64,000 bases of DNA from Methylohalobius crimeensis 10Ki (GTDB lineage: Bacteria > Pseudomonadota > Gammaproteobacteria > Methylococcales > Methylothermaceae): positions 558,001 through 622,000 of the forward strand of contig NZ_ATXB01000001.1 of assembly GCF_000421465.1 (NCBI RefSeq). Reading direction: 5' to 3'. Shown one piece after another: positions 25,849 to 34,387 of the stretch; within the stretch, counting starts at the first letter, position 1, and the number at the start of each line of letters is the position of its first letter. Under the pieces are notes generated by a model. The model was not told the DNA's origin. It searched no databases and was given only the letters and a program-made list of their open reading frames with translations. The translations under genes and the position numbers were made by a program.

Positions 25849-26778
25849 ATGCGAGCAGTGGATGTAATTTGTATCGGGCATGCCGCCTACGATCTGGTGT
25901 TTTCCGTCCCCCATCATCCCGGTCCGGACGAAAAATGTACCGCTACCGGATTGATCGCCTGCGGCGGCGGACCGGCCGCCAACGCCTCGGTTACGGTGTC
26001 ACGGCTTGGATGCCGGGCGGCGTTTGCGGGTTATTTGGGACGCGATCTGTACGGCGAAGCCCATCGGCGCGAGTTGATTCAAGACGGGGTGGATGATAAC
26101 TGGATCTGCCGCGGCGATTCGCCCACCCCCTTGTCGACGATCCTGGTGAAGCCTGACGGACGACGGGCCCTGGTCAATTACCGCGGCGCCACCCGCCCGC
26201 TTGCGGCAGACGCGGTGGATCTGTCCGGGCTCGACGCCAAAGTCGTTCTGTTCGACGGTCATGAACCCCATGTTTCTTGTCATTGGTTGCCCCATTTTCG
26301 AGATCGAGGTGCGGCCACGGTACTCGACGCCGGTTCGCTGCACGAGGGTACCCGCCGGCTCATGTTCGAGGTGGATTATCTGATCGCCTCGCGGAAATTC
26401 GCCGCCCAGTGGTTGGGGTGCGATGAACCTCGCCGTGCGCTGGAGGAGCTGGCGGCCAAATCGCCGGCGGCGGTCATCACTTTAGGCGAGGAAGGTTTGA
26501 TTTGGCAGCGCGGAAATGAGTATGGTGAAATGTCGGTGTTCCCGGTCGATGCAGTGGATACGACCGGCGCGGGGGATACCTTTCACGGCGCATTTGCCGT
26601 TGCTGTCACCGAGGGGGTTCCGTGGGCGGATGCGTTGCGTTTCGCCAGCGCTGCGGCGGCTTTGTGCTGCACCCAAATGGGAGCCCGACCCGGGATTCCT
26701 GGACGAGAAGCAGTGAAGGCGTTTTGCCGGGAAATCCAAATAGAAGAAAATAGGGGCGGGTCGGCTGAAAGTTTGTAA
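25849..26778 (+). CDS. PfkB-family sugar kinase
   Basis: The 309-residue ribokinase-fold enzyme has the N-terminal signature DVICIGHAAYDLVF, the glycine stretch GGGPAANASVTVSRLG (PfkB signature 1 region) and the C-terminal PfkB signature 2, DTTGAGDTFHGAF, with D243 as the catalytic base. It phosphorylates a sugar or nucleoside with ATP. The substrate cannot be read from the sequence: ribokinase-, fructokinase- and sulfofructokinase-like proteins share these motifs. It starts three bases after bamD and is probably co-transcribed with it, although no functional link is known. The 177 bases after it hold nothing recognisable. Confidence 0.9.
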   Translation: MRAVDVICIGHAAYDLVFSVPHHPGPDEKCTATGLIACGGGPAANASVTVSRLGCRAAFAGYLGRDLYGEAHRRELIQDGVDDNWICRGDSPTPLSTILVKPDGRRALVNYRGATRPLAADAVDLSGLDAKVVLFDGHEPHVSCHWLPHFRDRGAATVLDAGSLHEGTRRLMFEVDYLIASRKFAAQWLGCDEPRRALEELAAKSPAAVITLGEEGLIWQRGNEYGEMSVFPVDAVDTTGAGDTFHGAFAVAVTEGVPWADALRFASAAAALCCTQMGARPGIPGREAVKAFCREIQIEENRGGSAESL

Positions 26779-26955
26779 GCTACATTAGGTATGGAAGCAA
26801 ACAAAGCCCGCTTTAGAAACCTACTGTCCAAAAAGAAGGCAATGGGGGCGCAAAGACGCATTCTGACAGAGCGTCAGGCTACGACCGGACTGGCCAGCTG
26901 CGCTCAATGACTGCCCGGAAAATAACAAAATTTGATACCACTTGTGGGGGAGAGC

Positions 26956-27969
26956 ATGACGTCCCAACTTATCTATGTACCCGAGTTTTATTGTCCTTTT
27001 CCCGAGCGGGTTAATCCATACGCCGATATCGCCCATCAGCATACCCTGGACTGGGTTCGGCGGTTCGAATTGGTGGTCGATGACGACGCTTTCCGCCGGT
27101 TGGCGGCGTCTCGCTTCGGCTGGCTGGCGGCCCGAGCCTATCCCACTGCTGCGGAAGAAGAACTCAAGTTGGTCTCCGATTGGAATACCTGGTTGTTTAT
27201 TCGCGACGATCAGTGCGACGAGACGGGAGTCGGCAAAGATCCCGCCAAGTTGACCTTTCTGCACGAACGCTTCCTCAATATCCTCATGGGGTGCCCCTGT
27301 TCCACGGAAGACGGGGGGCTGGACAAAGCGTTGCAAGATCTCTGGTCGCGTATGCGGGCGAGGGGTTCATTGTCTTGGCAAGCCCGATTTATTCACAGTG
27401 TCGAAGAGTATTTCGAGTCTTCCGTCTGGGAAGCGAAAAATCGTTCCCGGGAGGTTTATCCCGATGTAGCAACGTATACAAAGATGCGTCCCTATACCGG
27501 TGGCTTGTATACGGATATTGAGCTGATCGAGATTATCGAGCGCATTTCTTTGCCGCTCGAGATTCGAAAACACACTGCGATCGAACAGTTGGCATTGATG
27601 GCCAACAATGTCGTGTGCTGGTCCAATGATGTCCTTTCCTTGCAAAAGGAATTGGAACAAGAAGATATTCACAATTTAGTTATTGCACTGAGCTACGAAC
27701 ACGAGTTGGATCTGCAGGAGGCGGTGGTCCGGGCAACGGAAATGTGTAACGAGGAAGTCCGAAAGTTCATTGCTTTGGAAGAACGTCTTCCCTTATTCCC
27801 GACTCGTCACGCCCAAGGTGTTCGCCGCTACGTCGAAATTTTGCGCTCTTGGATGCGCGGTAACCTCGATTGGGGCTATGAATCCGCTCGCTATCGAACC
27901 GATGGTATTCAAACCAACCACCTTCCTCATTCACGCAGCAGGGGCCAAGTTACTAAAGCGGGTATCTGA
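26956..27969 (+). CDS. Class I terpene synthase (bacterial sesquiterpene-cyclase type)
   Basis: The 337-residue protein has all the class I terpene cyclase landmarks at canonical spacing. The aspartate-rich motif is D84-D-Q-C-D88-E. The pyrophosphate-sensor arginine is R178 in MRPYTGG, 46 residues before the NSE triad. The triad is N224-D-V-L-S228-L-Q-K231-E, and an R312-Y313 pair lies about 80 residues further on. Such enzymes cyclise farnesyl, or less often geranyl or geranylgeranyl, diphosphate. The ATG follows GGGGGAGAGC; the TTG 24 bases upstream is unlikely. No methyltransferase, P450 or prenyltransferase is adjacent. The product is unknown. Confidence 0.93.
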   Translation: MTSQLIYVPEFYCPFPERVNPYADIAHQHTLDWVRRFELVVDDDAFRRLAASRFGWLAARAYPTAAEEELKLVSDWNTWLFIRDDQCDETGVGKDPAKLTFLHERFLNILMGCPCSTEDGGLDKALQDLWSRMRARGSLSWQARFIHSVEEYFESSVWEAKNRSREVYPDVATYTKMRPYTGGLYTDIELIEIIERISLPLEIRKHTAIEQLALMANNVVCWSNDVLSLQKELEQEDIHNLVIALSYEHELDLQEAVVRATEMCNEEVRKFIALEERLPLFPTRHAQGVRRYVEILRSWMRGNLDWGYESARYRTDGIQTNHLPHSRSRGQVTKAGI

Positions 27970-28029
27970 GTAGGGCCCGGCTAACGATGTCCCGAAAAAA
28001 TAATTTTTCATCCAATTGCCGGTGGGGGC

Positions 28030-28647
28030 ATGTGCCAGCAAACCCCGCGTAGACCGGCTGCGCGTTTATTGCCTTTCCGGATTTCGAACCACCGGATAGA
28101 GGTTGAGCTTCGCCATTCTCCCGCTAATCCTGCCTCAAAACTTCCCGCCAGGCGCATTGGACGGATCCCGGAAATCCTGAAGTTTGCCTGGAAAAAGGAT
28201 GTCATAGTTAAGCTTGCTTGGCTTCTGCTGAACACGTCGATTGTGATGTATGGCGGCTGGCCCGCTTTTGTTTTTGCGGAACCCGAGGTTCAGGTTTGTG
28301 ATTCGGAGGGGCGGGCTACGAATCTGTCTAGCGAGAGTATTCGTGAAATTTTCTTTATGCGGCAGCGCTCTTGGTCGGATGGCACTCCTATCAAGGTGTT
28401 CGTCCTGCCGGACGACAATCCGGTACACCGACGTTTCGCTAAAGAGGTTTTGGGTGTCTATCCCTATCAGCTGCGCGCTGCCTGGGATCGACTCGTCTAC
28501 TCGGGAACGGGGCAAACACCGATTCAAGTAGAAAGCATCCAGGAGATGGCTACTCGACTCGATGCGACCTCGGGTGCCATCGGGTACGTGATTCAACAGA
28601 GGGCTCTTCGTGAAAAGAATAATAAATGCACGAACGTTTATGAGTAA
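28030..28647 (+). CDS. Phosphate-binding-protein-like periplasmic protein
   Basis: From about residue 85 the protein resembles PBP-like domains of phosphate ABC-type binding proteins: ATNLSSESIREIFFMRQRSWSDGTPI, then VLPDDNPVHRRFAKEVLG and ATSGAIGYVIQQ. Only about 120 residues of that domain exist, so it is a short single-domain version. The hydrophobic stretch VIVKLAWLLLNTSIVMYGG before WPAFVFAEPEV looks like a signal peptide that begins internally, so the true start may lie nearer 28190 with a non-ATG codon; the ATG given has a G-rich upstream site. The stop overlaps the next gene by eight bases. No ABC permease is present, so it is probably a sensor or ligand protein of the downstream cassette. 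Confidence 0.75.
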   Translation: MCQQTPRRPAARLLPFRISNHRIEVELRHSPANPASKLPARRIGRIPEILKFAWKKDVIVKLAWLLLNTSIVMYGGWPAFVFAEPEVQVCDSEGRATNLSSESIREIFFMRQRSWSDGTPIKVFVLPDDNPVHRRFAKEVLGVYPYQLRAAWDRLVYSGTGQTPIQVESIQEMATRLDATSGAIGYVIQQRALREKNNKCTNVYE

Positions 28648-29839
28648 AGAGATTCGTTTCATCGCGTTGATTTGCCTGTGGGGACCTTGGATGCAGGCCC
28701 TGGCGGATAAGGAACTCATCGATTGGCAAGTGCACGGGTTTCTAAGTCAAGGCTATATCTTGACCGAAGGCAATGACTTCTTTGGTAGCAGCCGGGATGG
28801 CGGCAGTTTTGATTTTACCGAGGTGGGTCTCAATGTCTCCCTGCGCCCTTGGAACCGATTGCTGGTTTCGGCCCAGGGCCTGTTCCGTCAGGCGGGAGCT
28901 TCCGACGAGGAAGGGGTGCGGCTCGATTTCGCTCAGCTCGACTACTATGTCCCCTTGGGAGAAACCAGTACCTTGGGGATACGGCTGGGGCGGGTCAAAA
29001 ACCCTTTCGGTCTCTACAACGACACCCGGGACGTGGTTTGGACGCGCCCCGGGGTCCTCCTCCCGCAGTCGGTGTATTTTGACAGCCTTGCACTGAGGCA
29101 AGCGATGATCTCCTCGGATGGCGGACTGCTTTATGGGCGGTACGCTCACGGTGACCACGCCATCAGTACGGAGTTTCTGGTGGCCGATCCCCTCGACGAG
29201 ACGGGAGGAGCAGCGGAATTTCTGACCGGCATACCCGATGTTCAAGGTGACCTCAACGGGCGACCCATGTTGATCGGTCGCGCCACTTATGAGTGGTTGG
29301 CGGGTCGGTTTCGTCTGATGTTCTCGATTGTGGATTTGGACCGGGATTTTCATTCATCGACCTTAGGGGTATCCTCCGGCACCTTAACAACTCAATATCC
29401 CTTGGCCTCAATGCAATACAACGCGGAAAATTGGACCCTAACCGCCGAATACGGCCGCGTTATTACTGAGCGCAGTGGGTTTACGCCGGGGGGGGACACC
29501 TTAAAAAACACGTCGGAAAGTTTCTACGTGCAGGGACAGTATCGCCTCAATCCCAAATGGTCGCTGTTGGCACGCTACGATGTTTTTTTCGCCAACGTGG
29601 ATGATCGCGACGGCCGCGAAACCTCCAAATTGACCGGCCTACCGCGACACCGGTTTTTTGCTCGGGATCTCACCGTTGGCGCTCGTTGGGAGTTGGCGCG
29701 TCACTGGCTGTTGGTAGGGGAATATCATTACATCGACGGGACAGCGTGGGCGTCGGAGAAGGATAACCCGGAACTCAGAAGCGGGGGGGGGGATCGTTAT
29801 TGGCATTTATTTACCTTGATGGCGTCATTCCGTTTTTGA
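28640..29839 (+). CDS. Outer-membrane beta-barrel (porin-like) protein
   Basis: The start at MSKEIRFIALICLWGPWMQALA gives a signal peptide cut before DKELIDW; a GTG 30 bases upstream is the alternative. The mature protein of about 377 residues alternates polar and aromatic residues in short strands (WQVHGFLSQGYILTEGN; LRPWNRLLVSAQGLFRQAG) and ends with the typical outer-membrane signature LFTLMASFRF. No TonB box or plug is seen, so it is a porin-type barrel. It is tightly coupled to the binding-protein-like gene before it and is followed 19 bases later by a c-di-GMP enzyme gene, forming one operon. Confidence 0.85.
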   Translation: MSKEIRFIALICLWGPWMQALADKELIDWQVHGFLSQGYILTEGNDFFGSSRDGGSFDFTEVGLNVSLRPWNRLLVSAQGLFRQAGASDEEGVRLDFAQLDYYVPLGETSTLGIRLGRVKNPFGLYNDTRDVVWTRPGVLLPQSVYFDSLALRQAMISSDGGLLYGRYAHGDHAISTEFLVADPLDETGGAAEFLTGIPDVQGDLNGRPMLIGRATYEWLAGRFRLMFSIVDLDRDFHSSTLGVSSGTLTTQYPLASMQYNAENWTLTAEYGRVITERSGFTPGGDTLKNTSESFYVQGQYRLNPKWSLLARYDVFFANVDDRDGRETSKLTGLPRHRFFARDLTVGARWELARHWLLVGEYHYIDGTAWASEKDNPELRSGGGDRYWHLFTLMASFRF

Positions 29840-29858
29840 GTAGTTCTGATTCCGTCTT

Positions 29859-32693
29859 ATGCATCAACCACCGAAAAGGAAAAAGCGAGCTCCTAAAAGA
29901 ATCCATCGATTCGTCAGTCTGCACTGGAAAGGATTCTTCCATCTCAGCCTGCTCATCGTGGCGTTGACGGCAACTTTTGGTTTTTTGAATTACTTCTATC
30001 TCCGCGAGCAATTTAACGAGCAGTTGCAAGTACGCTTTGTCACCATGGAGCAAGAAATGCGTGGACTGTTGAAGCGGTCTGCGGATCGATTGCAGCGCTT
30101 AGGGTCGGTGGTGGCGATGTCGATGGATTACTCGCGAATTTCTCCGGCCAGCGATGCAGAATTGTTACCCAAGGAGAGCCTTTCCCGTTTAACCACGATC
30201 CGATACGAACTCGATTTGCAAAGTATTCAGCTGTTCGATGACGGAGGGCGGTTCGTCTGGCAATGGCCGCAATCCGAGTCACCCCGTCTTTCGGTATCTG
30301 AAATCGCCCCTTTTGTCATCCGGGTACGGGAACGGGAAGCTCCAAGCGCTCTGTTAACTTGTTATAAAGAATGTGTGTTGCGTGCCTTGGTGCCGGTGCT
30401 TTCCAAGGGGCAAAATGCCGGCGTGGTAGGGCTTACTCAATCGATCGCCGATCTCGTTCTCGATTTCCGCGCCGTGACCGGCACCGATATTGGGATCTTC
30501 GTCCTCGAAGAGGGGCAAAAAAACTCGCCACAAACGTGGCCGGGACGCAATGTGGCGCTTACCAACCGGGAAACCCTCCGTCCTTTCCTGACCTATTTGG
30601 CGACCCAGTACACCAATCCGGACAAATTGGGCAAGGGCGTATTCGTTCAGTGGCATAAGTCGATTTATGCGCTCCACCAAATACCGCTTAGGGAGCTTAT
30701 CGAAGCGCCTAACGGACGCGTCATTCTGGTTTCCGACGTGACCGATGCTTTTTCCAGGATCCACCGCTCGACCATGAGCGTTTTGCTCCAGGCCGGCGCC
30801 ATCGCAGTCATCGGGGAGCTGATGCTTCTGTTACTAATTCGCGCTCCCACCCGGCGTCTAAAACGTTTGGCGAATACGCTTCCTTTACTGGCTCGAGGAC
30901 GCTATATCGATGCGCGCGCGTCTTTGCTTGCCCGGCATCGAAGAATCAACCTTTACGATGAAATCGACGTTCTGGATGAGACGGCAACCACCCTGTCGCA
31001 CCAACTGGAAAGTCAGGCCGAAGCACTGGCCATAAAAAACCGGGAACTATCGGATGAACGTGACTTCGTCCGCGGTCTGCTCAATGCTGCCCATGTGATT
31101 ATCGTGACTCAGACTCAGAACGGCATCATCAAAACGATCAACGAACAAGGGGTAAAACTGACCGGATCTTCTCCAGCAGAAATTTGTGGTAAATCATTTT
31201 CATCGCTACTCCATTACGAAGATTCTGCGGATGATGTGCTGGCATGGATGCAACAGCGCCCCGGGGAGGGAGATGTACGCTTTCAGCATGAAACCGAACT
31301 CCGTTGCCGCGATGGTACGTTGCGCAACATCGTTTGGGTCCACACGCGCCTTCGGGAAACTCATGCCAGCCAAATCGCCGTTCTATCGGTGGGTCTGGAT
31401 GTGACCGACCGCGTGCGCGCCGAAGAACGATTGTCCTGGTTGGCCAATCACGATCCCCTTACTGGTTTGTTTAATCGGCACCGCTTTCAGGAAGAATTGG
31501 AGCGAACTTTGGCCGAACTGGCGCGAACGCCACGGATCGGCGCGTTGATCTTTTTCGATCTGGATCACTTCAAGGATGTCAATGATAGCAGTGGTCACGC
31601 GGCAGGGGATGCGCTGTTAAAGATGCTGGCGAAGCTGTTGAAGGAGCGGGCGAGACGTTCCGACGTGGTTGCCCGCCTGGGGGGGGATGAATTTGCGGTT
31701 TTGCTGCCCGATACCCGGGCCGAGGGAGCGGTGAAGTTCGCTCAGGAATTGAACGAAGGCCTTATGGCAGCGCCGTTTCACTATGCCGGCAAGACTTATC
31801 GGATCTCTGCGAGCATCGGGATCATCATGATTCCGGAACACGGCGACCAGGTTCAGGATTTAATGGCCAGCGCGGACTTGGCCATGTACGCCGCCAAGCA
31901 GTCGGGCAGGGGGCGGTTCCACGTTTTCTCCTTCGAGGATCAGGCTCGCGAAGGGGTAGGGAAGCGGGTCTATTGGAAGGACGTCATTACGCGAGCGTTG
32001 AACGACAAGCGCCTCCTTTTCCATTTTCAGCCCGTCGCGGACACGGTGAGTGGAGCGGTTTTCTATCACGAAGCCTTGCTGCGCCTCAAGCAAGAAGACG
32101 ATACTTTGGTCCTGCCCGGTGCGTTTATCGATGCAGCCCAGCGCTCCGGCCTCATCCAATCGATCGATCGATTCGTCGTCGAAGAAGCGCTTCGGGTGCT
32201 GACCAAGACCAAGGCACACCGGGAAGGGCCCATCTTGTCGATTAATTTGTCGGCCAACGCCCTCACCGACGTCCAGTGGACCGAGCCATTGAAAGCGGCG
32301 GTTAAAGAGGGATTATTGAATCCGCGGCAACTACTGTTCGAGGTGACTGAATCGGCGGCCATCACGGATATCACGGCGGCGCGCAAGGTGATGGATGAGA
32401 TGACCGAATTGGGTTTTCACTTTGCAATCGACGACTTCGGTGCCGGTTTCGCATCCTTTCATTATTTGAAGCATCTACCCATCGCCTACGTGAAGATCGA
32501 TCGTTCGTTCATCAGCAAATTGGCCAGTGATCCGCGAGATCGGGCGTTCGTCCAGGCAATTACGACCTTGGCCCACGGCTATGGTCAAAAAGTGATCGCG
32601 GAAGGGGTTGAAGATGCGTCCACCTTGCGGCTACTGCGCGAGCTTCAGGTGGATTATGTGCAGGGGTATTATATTGGTCGGCCGGGTCCCTGA
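29859..32693 (+). CDS. Membrane GGDEF-EAL protein with PAS domain
   Basis: The 944-residue protein has a cytoplasmic basic start, a transmembrane helix at about 25-47, a periplasmic domain of roughly 240 residues, and a second helix near 305-328. A HAMP-like linker and a PAS domain (about 405-520) precede the catalytic domains. The cyclase domain has an intact GGDEF (608-612) with an RxxD inhibitory site (RRSD) five residues before it. The phosphodiesterase domain has EAL at 738-740 plus INLSANAL, FEVTESAAI, DDFGAGFASF, VKIDRSFI and AEGVED, so both activities look intact. It probably turns c-di-GMP up or down according to the two envelope proteins encoded just upstream. Confidence 0.92.
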   Translation: MHQPPKRKKRAPKRIHRFVSLHWKGFFHLSLLIVALTATFGFLNYFYLREQFNEQLQVRFVTMEQEMRGLLKRSADRLQRLGSVVAMSMDYSRISPASDAELLPKESLSRLTTIRYELDLQSIQLFDDGGRFVWQWPQSESPRLSVSEIAPFVIRVREREAPSALLTCYKECVLRALVPVLSKGQNAGVVGLTQSIADLVLDFRAVTGTDIGIFVLEEGQKNSPQTWPGRNVALTNRETLRPFLTYLATQYTNPDKLGKGVFVQWHKSIYALHQIPLRELIEAPNGRVILVSDVTDAFSRIHRSTMSVLLQAGAIAVIGELMLLLLIRAPTRRLKRLANTLPLLARGRYIDARASLLARHRRINLYDEIDVLDETATTLSHQLESQAEALAIKNRELSDERDFVRGLLNAAHVIIVTQTQNGIIKTINEQGVKLTGSSPAEICGKSFSSLLHYEDSADDVLAWMQQRPGEGDVRFQHETELRCRDGTLRNIVWVHTRLRETHASQIAVLSVGLDVTDRVRAEERLSWLANHDPLTGLFNRHRFQEELERTLAELARTPRIGALIFFDLDHFKDVNDSSGHAAGDALLKMLAKLLKERARRSDVVARLGGDEFAVLLPDTRAEGAVKFAQELNEGLMAAPFHYAGKTYRISASIGIIMIPEHGDQVQDLMASADLAMYAAKQSGRGRFHVFSFEDQAREGVGKRVYWKDVITRALNDKRLLFHFQPVADTVSGAVFYHEALLRLKQEDDTLVLPGAFIDAAQRSGLIQSIDRFVVEEALRVLTKTKAHREGPILSINLSANALTDVQWTEPLKAAVKEGLLNPRQLLFEVTESAAITDITAARKVMDEMTELGFHFAIDDFGAGFASFHYLKHLPIAYVKIDRSFISKLASDPRDRAFVQAITTLAHGYGQKVIAEGVEDASTLRLLRELQVDYVQGYYIGRPGP

Positions 32694-32729
32694 ATGGAAG
32701 TCGTGCCTATGGGGATCGATTCCAAGCGA

Positions 32730-34355
32730 TCACCGATCCGCTGATTTTTCAGGTATTTTTTGGCGCCGAATGAGGTGATCGGCAAGCCGATGGGCGAGAG
32801 CGACGATCGTGAGGGTCGGATTCGCCCAACCGCCGGTTGGAAATACCGAGCTTCCCGCCACGAAAAGATTGGCGTAACCGTGGATGCGGCAATCGGCGTC
32901 TACCACGCCGTGCGCGGGATCGCTGCTCATTCGGGTGGTGCCCATATGATGGTAGCCGGCGATCGGGTGGTTGCTCACGGTGGGATCGACCGGCCACGCT
33001 GAGCCCGGCTCCCGGAGCCAGTCCGCCATATCCAGCCTGCCGATGCCGACGCGGCGGAAATCGGCGTCCAGCTGAGCGGTCAGCTCGGCCACCGAGCGTT
33101 TGTCGATTTCCGATAACCGCCAATCCAGTTTAGCAAGCGGCATGCCGAGCGCATCGCGCGCTTGATCGAGGGTGACGCGGCTATCCGCATTGGGGGCTTG
33201 CTCGGCGCGCACCATGACGTGAACGCGTTTGCGTCCCAGCGCATAATGAATCCGTTCGACCGGTTTTCGCAACCGGCGCTGAATCCATTTGCGCGTGGCC
33301 CGGTAGCGATGCCACAGGTTGCGGTTGGTGGCGGTCGGGTGGAACTCGTGCTTGATATGTTGATAGAGGCGTTTGCGCAGCGGCAGTCCTCGACTGGGAT
33401 CGCGCTGCAGCTTGAAAGTCAAGGCGCTGTTCAGGATTCCCCGTTCGCGTTGCAGCGCCGGGCTCGGCAGTAATACCGGCGCGGTCGCGCATCGGTCGGC
33501 ATGAAAGCGGCGCTGAAAAGCCGCCCATACAGCGAATCCCCGACGCGGCTCGAGGATGCCGGCGCGCCCGTGGGGGTGTTCCATGAAGTAGCGGCCGACT
33601 TGGTCGAAGCGGTTCCCGATGCCGTTGGCTTCCACGTCGTTGGAAGCGAGCAAAAGACGTGCGTTCTCGATCCCACCGGTCGCCAGGACGTAGTCGCGGG
33701 CGACCACCTCGGCTCGCAGCCCGCCGATGGTCTTGACTTCGAGCCGCTCGACGGCGCTGGCATGGGCGTTGGCTTGGATATGGGTCACCGTGGCGTTGAG
33801 CAGGATGCGCACGGAAGGCGATTCGATGATGTCCTTGCATTTCGCCGCGTTGAAGCGCTCGGCGACGTCGTCGAACCGCCACAGCCGAGTCTTGAACGAC
33901 TGGGCATCGAGACCGAAGCCTCGGAGGGTCGTGTCCTCCCAGCGCTCTTCCTCGCCGAGGCCGTCGCCGAGTTCCAGGTCGCGACACGCCCGGTCGTAAT
34001 ACGGCGATAGTTGTTCGCGGGTCAGCGGCCAGCCGCTTTCCGCCACCCAGGGTCTGGTTTGCAAATCGATGTCCTGAAGCGGGGTGCAGCGGCCGCCCCA
34101 GATGCTGGTGGTCCCGCCGAATAAACGCAGCCGTGAATCGACCAGGTCGTAGTACTCCGAGCCGACATTTTTTCCTTGCGCGAGGGCTTGGGTGGCGGCA
34201 TCGAAGTCGAGTCCCCCGCTTTCCAGTAGACAGACGCCCAATCCGGCGTTGGCGAGCGCGCGGGCAAGGGTGATGCCCGCGGCGCCCGCACCGACAATGG
34301 CGATATCGCACTCGATGCGGTCGCCGTCATTATGGGCTTGCAAGTTTTCAATCAT
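32730..34355 (-). CDS. GMC-family FAD-dependent oxidoreductase
   Basis: The 541-residue protein begins with the dinucleotide-binding motif DIAIVGAGAAGITLARALANAG and has the GMC patterns LFGGTTSIWGGRC near 78-90 and ATGGIENARLLLAS in the FAD domain. The C-terminal domain has GYHHMGTTRMSSDPAHGVVD and GSSVFPTGGWANPTLTIVA, with His residues in the positions used as catalytic base. GMC enzymes oxidise alcohols or sugars. The substrate is not evident; as a methylotroph it might use an alcohol, but position next to a Wzx-like flippase suggests a role in surface-glycan metabolism. It ends 36 bases from the convergent GGDEF-EAL gene. Confidence 0.9.
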   Translation of the reverse strand: MIENLQAHNDGDRIECDIAIVGAGAAGITLARALANAGLGVCLLESGGLDFDAATQALAQGKNVGSEYYDLVDSRLRLFGGTTSIWGGRCTPLQDIDLQTRPWVAESGWPLTREQLSPYYDRACRDLELGDGLGEEERWEDTTLRGFGLDAQSFKTRLWRFDDVAERFNAAKCKDIIESPSVRILLNATVTHIQANAHASAVERLEVKTIGGLRAEVVARDYVLATGGIENARLLLASNDVEANGIGNRFDQVGRYFMEHPHGRAGILEPRRGFAVWAAFQRRFHADRCATAPVLLPSPALQRERGILNSALTFKLQRDPSRGLPLRKRLYQHIKHEFHPTATNRNLWHRYRATRKWIQRRLRKPVERIHYALGRKRVHVMVRAEQAPNADSRVTLDQARDALGMPLAKLDWRLSEIDKRSVAELTAQLDADFRRVGIGRLDMADWLREPGSAWPVDPTVSNHPIAGYHHMGTTRMSSDPAHGVVDADCRIHGYANLFVAGSSVFPTGGWANPTLTIVALAHRLADHLIRRQKIPEKSADR

Positions 34356-34387
34356 TTACGCTTCCGTACTTGGTTGCTGGATTATTG

